NCBI GenBank assembly: GCA_000949895.1
Contig: JWIT01000011.1
Span: 62,001-126,000 of the forward strand
Source: Agrobacterium arsenijevicii
GTDB lineage: Bacteria > Pseudomonadota > Alphaproteobacteria > Rhizobiales > Rhizobiaceae
Direction of reading: 5' to 3'
DNA length: 64,000 bases
The translations under genes and the position numbers were made by a program. The notes beneath the pieces were generated by a model. The model ran no database searches. It had not been told where the DNA came from and was given only the letters and a program-made list of their open reading frames with translations. Position 1 is the stretch's first letter. Each line of letters begins with the position of its first letter. Of the stretch, positions 17,016 through 26,407 are shown piece by piece.

Positions 17016-18014
17016 TCAGGCCGACTGGATCGCCTGTATCTTTTCAATGCCGCCGACCGTGCCGGCGAAATCCTGCCAGACGCCCTGCGCGCCCTTGCGC
17101 CACTCATCCAATGCTTCCGGCTGTAACACCTTGCCACCCTTTGAAATCGCAAGCTCCACCGACTTCGCCTCGTCCTCGACGATCAGCCGGTTGAAATAGA
17201 GCGCGCCTTCACTGGAAGCCTCCGAAAGAACCTTCTTCTCTTCGTCATCAAGCTGGTTCCAGAACGTCGCACCGTAATAGACGACACCCGAGGCCCAGAT
17301 ATGGCCGGTCTCGGTCATGTAGGGCACAACCTCGTAAAGCTTGAACCCGGCATAGGCGGATTTCGTGAGATCCATGGCATCCGCCACGCCGGTTGCCAGC
17401 GCATTGTAGGTTTCGGTGATAGGGATGCCGACCGGCGTGGTGCCGAAGGCGCTCCACAACTTGGTGTGCAGCGGGCTCTGGATGACGCGGATTTTCTTGC
17501 CTGCCAATTGCTCCGGCCGTGTCACCGGTTCCTTGGTCAGGAGATGGCGCGCGCCGTAATTGATGAAATCCACGGCAACGAATTGCTGCGCGCCGAGCTT
17601 GGTTTTCAGCTCGTTGCCAGTCTCGCCCGTCACCACCTTGCGCACATGGTCGGCATCGCGGAACAGGAAGGGCAGATCGAGGATTTGCAGTTCCGGCACC
17701 CAGCCGGAGAGCGAGGAGACGGTAGAAAGGCTCGCCTGAACCGATCCGAGACGGATATTTTCCGCCACTTCCTTTTCGCCGCCCAGCGCACCGCTCTTGA
17801 CGATGTTGAAACGGAAACGGCCGGGCAGCTTTGCCTCCACCAGCTCGCTGATCTTCACCCAGATTTTCGTTTCCGGCTTGTCGTCGGCGAACAGGGAAGC
17901 GACCGTAATGTTACGGGTTTTGGCGTTTGCAGTGCGCACGAAGGCGGGCGCAGCAAGCGTCGCTGCACCTATGGCAGAGAGTTTCAGGAGATTGCGACGA
18001 TCGATAATAGTCAT
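17016..18014 (-). CDS. TRAP transporter binding protein, probable Tat substrate (DctP)
   Basis: A 332-residue TRAP receptor. The N-terminus IIDRRNLLKLSAIGAATLAA carries a twin-arginine motif (RRNLLK) ahead of the hydrophobic stretch, so export by Tat is likely. Family features are the SGALGGEKEVAENIRLG region, LAGKKIRVIQSPLH with the ligand-clamping Arg, and the GVADAMDLTKSAYAGF segment. It is last in a leftward operon after a fused DctQM. With the upstream alkanesulfonate-type monooxygenase, the ligand may be an organosulfonate, as for the TauKLM and isethionate TRAP systems; this is inference. Confidence 0.9.
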   Translation of the reverse strand: MTIIDRRNLLKLSAIGAATLAAPAFVRTANAKTRNITVASLFADDKPETKIWVKISELVEAKLPGRFRFNIVKSGALGGEKEVAENIRLGSVQASLSTVSSLSGWVPELQILDLPFLFRDADHVRKVVTGETGNELKTKLGAQQFVAVDFINYGARHLLTKEPVTRPEQLAGKKIRVIQSPLHTKLWSAFGTTPVGIPITETYNALATGVADAMDLTKSAYAGFKLYEVVPYMTETGHIWASGVVYYGATFWNQLDDEEKKVLSEASSEGALYFNRLIVEDEAKSVELAISKGGKVLQPEALDEWRKGAQGVWQDFAGTVGGIEKIQAIQSA

Positions 18015-18030
18015 GAATAAAACCCCGGAT

Positions 18031-19863
18031 TTAGAAGACAATGGCCCAGGCGCACAGAATGGCGAGGGAAACGAGAAGAGAGACGAGATAGGGAACGACG
18101 GCCCGGAACAGTGCTGTCGCCGGAATGCGGGTGACACCACTGACCACAAAGATGAGCATGCCGAGCGGTGGCGTCAGGCCATGGATCATCAGATTGACCA
18201 CGAGAATGACGCCGAAATGGATGGGATCGATACCGGCCGCCACTGCCGCGGGCAGCAGGATCGGTCCGAACAGCAGGATGGCCGCGCCGATATCCAGCAC
18301 CAGCCCGACCACGAGCAGGATCAGGTTGGACAGCAGAAGCACGGCGATCTTGCTGCCGCCGAGCAACGTCACGAAATCCGTGACGAGGCCGGAGACATTA
18401 TCCACCGCCAGCAGGAAGGCGAAAGGACCCGCCGTGCCGATCAGCAGGCCGATAGCCGCTGCCTCGCCGGCCGATTGCCGGAAGGTTGCGAAGATGCGGC
18501 CCGCGCCCAGCCGGTAACCAAAGCCGAGAAGCAGCGTGTAGAGTGCCGCAAGTGCGGCCGCTTCCGTGGTGGTGACGATGCCGATGCGGATGCCGACCAC
18601 CACGATGACGCCGAGGCCGAAGGCGGGTATGGCGGCGGTGGCGGAGCGCCAGCGCTCAACTCCCGTGGCGCGCGGCAGGGTATCGACGCTGCGCACGCTC
18701 AGATGGATCGCCACCGCAAGGCAGATCGCCATCAGCCCGCCGGCAAAGAAGCCGCCGACCAGCAGCGAGCCGACCGAAAGATTGGTGGCCGTTGCGAGGA
18801 TAAGAAACGCGATGCTGGGCGGAATGACATTGTCGAGCACCGACGTGGCGGCAATGATCGCACCCGCCTGCGCCGGCGGATAACCGTGCTTCACCAGTTC
18901 CGGTTGGAAAGTGGAAGCGCCGAAGGCGGCGTTGGCGACCGACGAACCCGATGCGCCGGAAAACAGCACGCTGGTCAGCAGCGTTGTTTGTGCCAGCCCC
19001 GCCCGACGGTGTCCGACCATGGAGGCGGCGAAACGAACCAGCTGGTTGGCAACGCCCGATTCCGTCAGCAGGCTTCCGGCCAGAAGGAAGAAGGGGATGG
19101 CGAGCAGGAGGAATTTCGACATGCCGGTTACCGTCGAGGAAACGATGGCCGGTTCCGGCAAGGTGCTGCCGAAGGCAATCGCCACGTAAGCTGCAGCCAG
19201 GAAGGCATGGGCGAGCGGTGCCGCCAGCACCAGCCCCACCGCCGCCGTCAGCGCCAGAAACAGGCTGGGCGGCAGGCTGGTATCGACGAAAACTTCCGGC
19301 AGGCCGAAATAGGCCACGACTGCGATGGCCAAAGACGCGAGAACGGCAAGCGCCTTACCTTCACTGACACGCTGAAGCGCCAGATAAAGAAGGATCAGCG
19401 CGCCGCCTGCGCCCAGAAAGCCGAAACGCACCCATTCCGGCAGACCGAGCGTCGGAGAGGTGCCGCCCAGCATCGCCGCGATTTCAACCCCGCCGAAGGC
19501 GAGGATGAGCGCCGCGACGAAGGAAAAGGCATCGGCCAGAACTTCGGTTGCGGCGTGAAAGCGCTCAGGCAAAAACCGCACGAAAACATCGAGCCGCATG
19601 GCAAGCGCACTTTTGAGGCTGAGCGGCGCGCCGACCGCGATCATCGCCACATGCAGCCAGATGCCGAGGTCTTCCGCGCCGATAAAGCCGGTGTGAAACA
19701 GATAACGCAGGGTGACATTGACCAGCACCACCACAAGAAGCGTGGCAAGAATGGCGGCGGCGACCGCGCCGAGCGCCTTGTCAAGCAGGGCAAGCGCACG
19801 CTCCGCCGCGCGCTGCGGGCCGATGCGCCGTTGTGCAATTGTTGTTGCCGGACTTGCCGTCAT
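18031..19863 (-). CDS. TRAP transporter fused permease (DctQM)
   Basis: A 610-residue protein in which a DctQ-like four-helix domain (about residues 20-190; NVTLRYLFHTGFIGAEDLG) is fused to a DctM-like permease (LLAIPFFLLAGSLLTESG, LFSGASGSSVANAAFGAS, PPLGMLIFVVSGVTRI). The fusion is a recognised TRAP variant. The start MTASPATT at 19863 follows GGAG; longer frames upstream run into the monooxygenase gene. It lies 31 bp after that gene and 16 bp before dctP, so the genes are co-transcribed. It would import a substrate captured by the adjacent DctP. Confidence 0.92.
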   Translation of the reverse strand: MTASPATTIAQRRIGPQRAAERALALLDKALGAVAAAILATLLVVVLVNVTLRYLFHTGFIGAEDLGIWLHVAMIAVGAPLSLKSALAMRLDVFVRFLPERFHAATEVLADAFSFVAALILAFGGVEIAAMLGGTSPTLGLPEWVRFGFLGAGGALILLYLALQRVSEGKALAVLASLAIAVVAYFGLPEVFVDTSLPPSLFLALTAAVGLVLAAPLAHAFLAAAYVAIAFGSTLPEPAIVSSTVTGMSKFLLLAIPFFLLAGSLLTESGVANQLVRFAASMVGHRRAGLAQTTLLTSVLFSGASGSSVANAAFGASTFQPELVKHGYPPAQAGAIIAATSVLDNVIPPSIAFLILATATNLSVGSLLVGGFFAGGLMAICLAVAIHLSVRSVDTLPRATGVERWRSATAAIPAFGLGVIVVVGIRIGIVTTTEAAALAALYTLLLGFGYRLGAGRIFATFRQSAGEAAAIGLLIGTAGPFAFLLAVDNVSGLVTDFVTLLGGSKIAVLLLSNLILLVVGLVLDIGAAILLFGPILLPAAVAAGIDPIHFGVILVVNLMIHGLTPPLGMLIFVVSGVTRIPATALFRAVVPYLVSLLVSLAILCAWAIVF

Positions 19864-19894
19864 GTCTTTTTTCTCCACTCTCGAAAGGCCATGC

Positions 19895-21022
19895 TCAGGA
19901 TGCCTTGGCCGAGAGGTCGCGGTCGAACAAAGTCGACCAGGTAAATTGTTTCGCCGACGAGACTTCCCGCGACACATCGAGACGCGGCAGAACCTTTTCC
20001 CCGAAGCGAAAGGCCTCTTCCAGCAATGGCATGCCGGACAGAATAAAGGTATTCACACCCGCCTTTTTATAGGCTTCCAGCGTGCGGATGACCGTATCGG
20101 GCGAGCCGACAATCGCGGTGCCCGGTCCCGGCCGCACGAGGCCGATGCCGGCCCAGAGGTTGGGGGCGATTTCGAGATCGCGCAGGTTCTCGGGCTTCTG
20201 CCCGCCATGCATCGCCGTCATGCGCTGCTGGCCGACGGAATCCGTCTTGCCGACGAAACGCTGGTTTGCGGTAATGGCGCGCTCATCCATGCGCCCGTAG
20301 AGATCGGCGGCGGCGGCCCATGCCTCTTCATCCGTATCGCGGACGATGACATAAAGGCGAATACCGTATTCCAGCTCGCGTCCGAGCTTTTCCGCCCGCG
20401 CCTTGACGAGATCGACCTTCGCGCCGATCTGGTCTGGCGTTTCGCCCCAGGAAAGATAGGTCTCGACATGTTTGGCCGCAACGTCGATCGCCTTATCCGA
20501 AGAACCGCCGAACCATAGCGGTGGCGGCTCGATGCCCTGCCCCACCGGCAGCGCCAACTTTGCGCCCTCTGTCTGGAAATGCCGCCCCTTGAAATCGACC
20601 GTCTCCCCGGCAAAAAGCCGGTGCCAGATCTGCAGATATTCATCCGCCATATCGTAACGCTCGTCATGCGGCATGGTCATGCCGTAAGCGCCGAGCATCT
20701 TGGCATCGCCCGAGACGACGTTGATCAGCAGGCGTCCGCGTGAGAACTCCTGAAGCGTTGCCGCCATCTTGGCGAGCAGGGTCGGCGCGACAAGGCCCGG
20801 ATGAATGGCGACCAGAAGCTTCAGCCGCTCGGTATAGGAGAGCAGCGCGCCCGCCAGAACCCAGACGTCATGTGCGCCGGTGGCAAACAATGCGCCGGTG
20901 TAACCAAGCTGGTCATAGGCGAGCGCCAGCTGCTTGTAATAACCGAGATCGACCTTGCGGGATCCTTCTGGTTGCCAGGGATAGGCACCATCGGGCGCGC
21001 ACATGTACCAGAAAACGTTCAT
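19895..21022 (-). CDS. FMNH2-dependent alkanesulfonate monooxygenase-like (LLM) enzyme
   Basis: A 375-residue bacterial luciferase-like monooxygenase of the SsuD type. The barrel starts MNVFWYMCAPDGAYPW; other SsuD-like segments are LLVAIHPGLVAPTLLAKM, SRGRLLINVVSGDAKMLG and PPLWFGGSSDKAID. Such enzymes use FMNH2 and O2 to split C-S bonds and release sulfite and an aldehyde. The ATG overlaps the stop of the preceding binding-protein-fold gene as ATGA. No flavin reductase gene is adjacent, so reduced flavin must come from elsewhere. It is distinct from the sulfoquinovose enzyme at 47808. Exact substrate unknown. Confidence 0.87.
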   Translation of the reverse strand: MNVFWYMCAPDGAYPWQPEGSRKVDLGYYKQLALAYDQLGYTGALFATGAHDVWVLAGALLSYTERLKLLVAIHPGLVAPTLLAKMAATLQEFSRGRLLINVVSGDAKMLGAYGMTMPHDERYDMADEYLQIWHRLFAGETVDFKGRHFQTEGAKLALPVGQGIEPPPLWFGGSSDKAIDVAAKHVETYLSWGETPDQIGAKVDLVKARAEKLGRELEYGIRLYVIVRDTDEEAWAAAADLYGRMDERAITANQRFVGKTDSVGQQRMTAMHGGQKPENLRDLEIAPNLWAGIGLVRPGPGTAIVGSPDTVIRTLEAYKKAGVNTFILSGMPLLEEAFRFGEKVLPRLDVSREVSSAKQFTWSTLFDRDLSAKAS

Positions 21023-21870
21023 CTGTCGCCTCCCGCGCTGGCTGATTGACCCGTCAGAACCGGTAAAGAGAAATGGCCGTGCCTGTAAAGCGTATCGGCC
21101 TCCTCCTGCTGTTCGGCAAGGATATTTTCGACGGCGGGCACAACGGAGAGATCGCGCGAGCGCAGTACCTTGGCCCAAGACTGGACGTCGCCCTCGCTGC
21201 CCGGCTCGGCGGCGAGAAGGGCTGCGGCCCTGTCGATATCCGCCATGACGGCGCGGCCGACGCGGTCGAGTTCCGCCGCAATCGCCTGTCTTGTTTCCAG
21301 TGTTATGTCGTAGCGTGCCAACGTCCAGAACAGCGAGCGGTTGGGAATGGTGGAGCCGCAACGGACCAGAAGACTGATCCCGTCATGGGTAAGAGCTTTT
21401 TCGAGCCGTGGCGACATTGTTACCCAGGCATCGACACGGCCTTCCACGAGGTCGCGCAGGCTGTCGCTGTCGCCGCTTTCGATGCGTGTCACATCCGCAA
21501 GACCAAGCCCCGCCCCTTCCAGGCTGCGCGCCAGAAGATAGGTGTGAAACGATCCGTCGATCAGCGATATGCGCTTTCCCGAGAGATCGGCGGCGGAGCG
21601 GATCGGGCTATCCCGCCGCACGAGGATCGCGCCATTTGCGGGTCTCGGCGCAGACGCCGCGATATAGGCTGCTGAAAGCCCCCGCGCATCCGCCTCGATG
21701 GGCGGCGTCGAGCCCGTGCCGCCAAAATGGATGTCGCCCTTTTCCAGAAGCGCCGCCGTATCGCGTCCCTCGCGGTAGGGCACGAATTCCGGATCGAATT
21801 CCTCAAAAGCGCCGGGCCAGAGCCGGGCGAGCCGCAAATGCAGATTGTTGGGATGGACCCCGATTTTCAT
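21019..21870 (-). CDS. SsuA/NMT1-fold protein without signal peptide
   Basis: A 283-residue protein resembling sulfonate/nitrate/taurine ABC binding proteins: KGDIHFGGTGSTPPIEA, ILVRRDSPIRSAADLSGKRI and GRVDAWVTMSPRLE are the usual lobe motifs. It begins directly at MKIGVHPNNLHLRL with no signal peptide, and an in-frame TGA 12 bp before the ATG excludes an upstream extension. It should therefore be cytoplasmic, unlike ordinary binding proteins, and no SsuBC-type ABC genes are near. The fold also occurs in enzymes (THI5-type pyrimidine synthase, DszB desulfinase), so an enzymatic or carrier role beside the monooxygenase is possible. It lacks the N-terminal Cys used by DszB. Confidence 0.8.
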   Translation of the reverse strand: MKIGVHPNNLHLRLARLWPGAFEEFDPEFVPYREGRDTAALLEKGDIHFGGTGSTPPIEADARGLSAAYIAASAPRPANGAILVRRDSPIRSAADLSGKRISLIDGSFHTYLLARSLEGAGLGLADVTRIESGDSDSLRDLVEGRVDAWVTMSPRLEKALTHDGISLLVRCGSTIPNRSLFWTLARYDITLETRQAIAAELDRVGRAVMADIDRAAALLAAEPGSEGDVQSWAKVLRSRDLSVVPAVENILAEQQEEADTLYRHGHFSLPVLTGQSASAGGDR

Positions 21871-21891
21871 GTCGATACCTCATTTCGCAAT

Positions 21892-22058
21892 CAATCTACT
21901 TTTTTATAGAATGTTTTCGAGGAACGTTTTGGCGATCCTCGGCGGGAAAGCGAAAGAGAAATCTACTAATCCTGTAGATTTTAAAAAATGTTTGATCTGG
22001 CCAAACTCAGCCTAATCAAGCCATTGAAATTTATTGCCATACAATTTACTTTTTTATA
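21892..22058. promoter_or_regulatory. A+T-rich divergent promoter region with repeated motif
   Basis: Between the sulfonate operon and the ArsR gene. The motif CAAT(C/T)TACTTTTTTATA occurs twice, at 21892 and 22042, and a third related TCTAC-containing palindrome lies between them. This layout suits a regulator binding several sites in a shared promoter region; the neighbouring ArsR protein is the obvious candidate. Confidence 0.5.
21959..21981. promoter_or_regulatory. Candidate ArsR operator, perfect palindrome
   Basis: AAATCTAC-N7-GTAGATTT is a perfect 8-bp inverted repeat in the intergenic region between the leftward sulfonate operon (start 21870) and the ArsR gene. ArsR dimers typically bind such spaced A+T-rich palindromes. 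Inferred from position and symmetry. Confidence 0.6.
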
Positions 22059-22081
22059 ATTTGAAAAATGGACCTGTAGTC

Positions 22082-22447
22082 GTGACGAAACCGGTTTCCA
22101 ATCTCATCTGCCGCAGCGTGGTAGAAGCGAGCGAGCTTTTGAAGCTTGTCGCCAACGCCAACCGTCTGGCCATCGTCTGTTATCTCATGGAAACGGAAGC
22201 CTCCGTTTCCGCACTGGAATATGAACTCGGCATCCAGCAGCCGACGCTTTCCCAACAGCTTGCCGAATTGCGCGATGCCGGTGTGATCGAAGGCTCGCGG
22301 GAAGGCAAGCAGGTGATCTATCGCGTCACCGATCCGCGCATCGTCCAGCTGGTTCTGACATTGCGCGGTCTTTATACTGATCTTTCCGACGTGACCGGCA
22401 AGAAAGGCAGACGCGCCTTGCCATTAGATGAGGCGATGTTCGATTAG
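22082..22447 (+). CDS. ArsR-family winged-helix regulator, BigR/SqrR-like
   Basis: About 121 residues. The DNA-binding helix is in IQQPTLSQQLAELRDAGVIE, followed by the wing SREGKQVIYRV, very similar to BigR/SqrR sulfide-sensing repressors. The first redox Cys of that group is kept (LAIVCYLME), but the second, expected after the last helix, is absent (LRGLYTDLSD); an extra Cys lies near the N-terminus (SNLICRS). The GTG at 22082 is chosen as start, since the open frame upstream begins at a TTG inside the A+T-rich promoter; a TTG between them remains possible. The next gene starts 2 bp after its stop. It probably represses the divergent sulfonate operon. Confidence 0.85.
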   Translation: MTKPVSNLICRSVVEASELLKLVANANRLAIVCYLMETEASVSALEYELGIQQPTLSQQLAELRDAGVIEGSREGKQVIYRVTDPRIVQLVLTLRGLYTDLSDVTGKKGRRALPLDEAMFD

Positions 22448-22448
22448 C

Positions 22449-23078
22449 ATGATCGACCTTTACACCTGGATCACCCCCAACGGCCTGAAAGTCTCGATTG
22501 CGCTGGAAGAACTCGGCCTGCCCTATGTCAGCCACGCCATAGACATCGAAAAAGGCGAGCAATTCTCAGCCGATTATACCCGCATCAATCCCGGCTCGAA
22601 AATCCCCGCGATCGTTGATCGCGACAATGGCACCGTGCTGACGGAATCGAACGCGATCCTGATCTATCTCGCCGAAAAGGCCGGGCGGCTTCTGCCTGCC
22701 TCTACTGCTGCGCGGCTGACTGTTACCGAATGGCTGATGTGGCAGGCTGCCAATTTAGGCCCCACACTCGGTTATGCCCATTACTTCCTGACCTACAATG
22801 CCGGACAGGCGCCCTTTGCCGAGACGCGTTTCGCGGCAGATGTGGAGCGACTATACAGGACGTTGAACGAGCGGCTGACAGGCCGGGAATTCATCGCCGG
22901 AGATTTCTCCATAGCCGATATCGCCATCTGGCCATGGGTCTCGCGTTTCGCGCGTCATAAAATCGACCTCGACGACTTTCCGGCGGTACAGCAATGGTAT
23001 CGCCAGCTCGGACAGCGCGAAACATTCCAGCGCGGTTACCGCGTGCCTTTCCCGACCTCCGACATACCCGGTCTTTAA
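22449..23078 (+). CDS. Glutathione transferase, YfcG/nu-class-like disulfide reductase
   Basis: A 209-residue cytosolic GST. The N-terminal thioredoxin-fold domain opens MIDLYTWITPNGLKVSIALE; the TPNGxK motif is characteristic of YfcG/nu-class transferases, which use glutathione for disulfide-bond reduction rather than classical conjugation. The glutathione-contacting segments NPGSKIPAIVD and ESNAILIYLAEK are intact, and the C-terminal helical domain has the usual FSIADIAIWPW N-capping motif. It starts 2 bp after the arsR stop and so shares its mRNA. In this context it may deal with thiol or sulfite-derived adducts; that is inference. Confidence 0.88.
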   Translation: MIDLYTWITPNGLKVSIALEELGLPYVSHAIDIEKGEQFSADYTRINPGSKIPAIVDRDNGTVLTESNAILIYLAEKAGRLLPASTAARLTVTEWLMWQAANLGPTLGYAHYFLTYNAGQAPFAETRFAADVERLYRTLNERLTGREFIAGDFSIADIAIWPWVSRFARHKIDLDDFPAVQQWYRQLGQRETFQRGYRVPFPTSDIPGL

Positions 23079-23084
23079 CCTGCT

Positions 23085-24920
<1,836 letters not shown>

Positions 24921-24979
24921 GATCGTTCCCTTCTTTTCTTCTCGTTTGAACTGTTCAGGCACGAGGTCGCTTTAAATTT

Positions 24980-25098
24980 CTTCTCCCCGCCGGGGAGAGG
25001 GTGGCCCGAAGGGTCGGATGAGGGGGCACGGTTTCCGAAATCCGGCGAGGGTGCCCCCTCATCCCGCTGCCGCGACCTTCTCCCCAATCGGGGAGAAG
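24980..25098. repeat. Palindromic intergenic element between PLP-enzyme and ATPase genes
   Basis: A three-hairpin element. A left hairpin (TCTCCCCgccGGGGAGA), a central 12-bp perfect inverted repeat ATGAGGGGGCAC / GTGCCCCCTCAT (25018-25029 and 25051-25062), and a right hairpin (CTTCTCCCCaatcGGGGAGAAG). This layout is typical of dispersed non-coding elements in Rhizobiaceae. Lying inside a probable transcription unit, it could act as an mRNA-stabilising or processing site between two cistrons. Confidence 0.75.
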
Positions 25099-25136
25099 AA
25101 ACTCGCGGCAACCGCTCGCTCCATATGCAGTCGTTA

Positions 25137-26333
25137 TTAGTCCGGCCAGCGCAGCATGCTATCGAAACGGTGGCGGCTGCGGTCTTCGAACGGCGTAGCG
25201 ATCACCTCGTTGGAGGCACGTGCCTTGTCCAGTTCCTCCGCCAGACGCGACGCCACGATGGTTTCCTGTCCGGGGTGAAGGTTGCATGGGTCGAGATAGA
25301 AATAGCGATGCTCTACCTCGTGGTCGCGGGTGATGATCGGAGGATTGCCCCTGGCCAACGCTGTCGTCAGGTCCCAGGCGGTGATATGCGCCTCTTCGGC
25401 ATTGATGATGACGCGCAGCCTGTCGAGCGGGTTATCGGTCGGATCAGGCTCGATCAGCGCCGTCACGCCCGGACGACCATCCAGCGTTTCCTTCCACAGA
25501 TTGAGATAGCCGGTCTCGCGCTCACGGATGCCGGCATGGTCACGCCTTTCCCAGGCTTCCAGCGCCGCCATGACACCGTAGATGCTTTCCTTGCCAACCT
25601 TCATGCCGCGGCCGATGCCCATATTCTGCAGGAAGGCGTTGCGCACCAGCTCCTTCTTGCCTGCCACGATGCCGGAAGTGGGGCCGCCGAGGAACTTGTG
25701 GCCGGAATAGAGGACAATATCTGCGCCTGTGGCCAGAAACAGCTCCAGATCATATTCGGAAGCCGCATCCACGATGACAGGCACGCCCTTGGCATGGGCG
25801 ATTTCGACGAATTCGGAAAGATGCAGCAGACCGTAATTCACGACATGGTGCGAAACGACATAGACCGCAGCCGCCGTCTTTTCAGTGATGGCGTTTTCCA
25901 TGTGGAAACGATGGGTGGATGTCGCCTGCCCGACCAGCACCACCTTGCCGCCACCAAGCCGGATCGCCTGATCCACCGGCGCGCCGTAGCTCACCACATG
26001 CCCCATCTGCACCAGCACCTCGTTCTTTTCCGGTGCGATATCAGGCAGCTTTTCAATGGCCAGGAGATTGTTGCCGGTGATGGCGCCCGCAACCGCGAGG
26101 CTGATGCCAGAGGAGCAGGAGGCCGTGACGAAACCGGCCTCGCCGCCCGTCAACCTTGCGATGATCGCGCTTGCCTTGCGCTGCAGATCGTTAACCTCGA
26201 CGAATTGCGGCAGGATCGCCGCCATGGCCTCAACCGCCTCCGGAACGACAATGGAAGCGCCGAGCGACGTCATGGTGCCCGAGACGTTGATGACCGGGCG
26301 AAGGCCGATCCTGCTTCTGATATCCTCGGTCAT
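25137..26333 (-). CDS. SelA-like PLP-dependent lyase/aminotransferase
   Basis: A 398-residue fold-type I PLP protein of the SelA-like group that contains D-glucosaminate-6-phosphate ammonia-lyase (DgaE). The Schiff-base Lys is in [15 protein letters not shown], the cofactor Asp in [12 protein letters not shown], and the phosphate-binding start in [14 protein letters not shown]. It is not a selenocysteine synthase in context: there is no selB or tRNA-Sec nearby. Such proteins often sit next to amidohydrolase/deacetylase-family enzymes, as here. It probably deaminates or eliminates from an amino-sugar acid or unusual amino acid delivered by the neighbouring ABC system. AGGAG precedes the ATG at 26333. 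Substrate unknown. Confidence 0.82.
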   Translation of the reverse strand: MTEDIRSRIGLRPVINVSGTMTSLGASIVVPEAVEAMAAILPQFVEVNDLQRKASAIIARLTGGEAGFVTASCSSGISLAVAGAITGNNLLAIEKLPDIAPEKNEVLVQMGHVVSYGAPVDQAIRLGGGKVVLVGQATSTHRFHMENAITEKTAAAVYVVSHHVVNYGLLHLSEFVEIAHAKGVPVIVDAASEYDLELFLATGADIVLYSGHKFLGGPTSGIVAGKKELVRNAFLQNMGIGRGMKVGKESIYGVMAALEAWERRDHAGIRERETGYLNLWKETLDGRPGVTALIEPDPTDNPLDRLRVIINAEEAHITAWDLTTALARGNPPIITRDHEVEHRYFYLDPCNLHPGQETIVASRLAEELDKARASNEVIATPFEDRSRHRFDSMLRWPD

Positions 26334-26377
26334 GTCTTTCTCCTGTCTTTGCGATGCGATGGGCATCGACATATATG

Positions 26378-26394
26378 CCATAATAATGTAATAG
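26378..26394. promoter_or_regulatory. Candidate IclR box before PLP-enzyme gene and iclR
   Basis: CCATAATAATGTAATAG lies between the divergent PLP-enzyme and IclR genes and matches 13 of 17 positions of an element before the binding-protein gene (32559-32575). Its shared occurrence at the two promoters of the block makes it a candidate binding site of the IclR protein. Confidence 0.5.
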
Positions 26395-26407
26395 CTTCTC
26401 AAAATTC

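Noticed and set aside
17797..19944. 715-codon open frame on the plus strand
   Set aside because: It is antisense to the fused TRAP permease; its product is a low-complexity Arg/Gln/Asp/Glu/His-rich string with no domain, as expected from the mirror of a G+C-rich membrane-protein gene.
25137..26333. Selenocysteine synthase (SelA)
   Set aside because: The protein belongs to the SelA-like PLP group, but no selB, selD or tRNA-Sec is seen and the neighbours are catabolic, so a selenium role is not supported.
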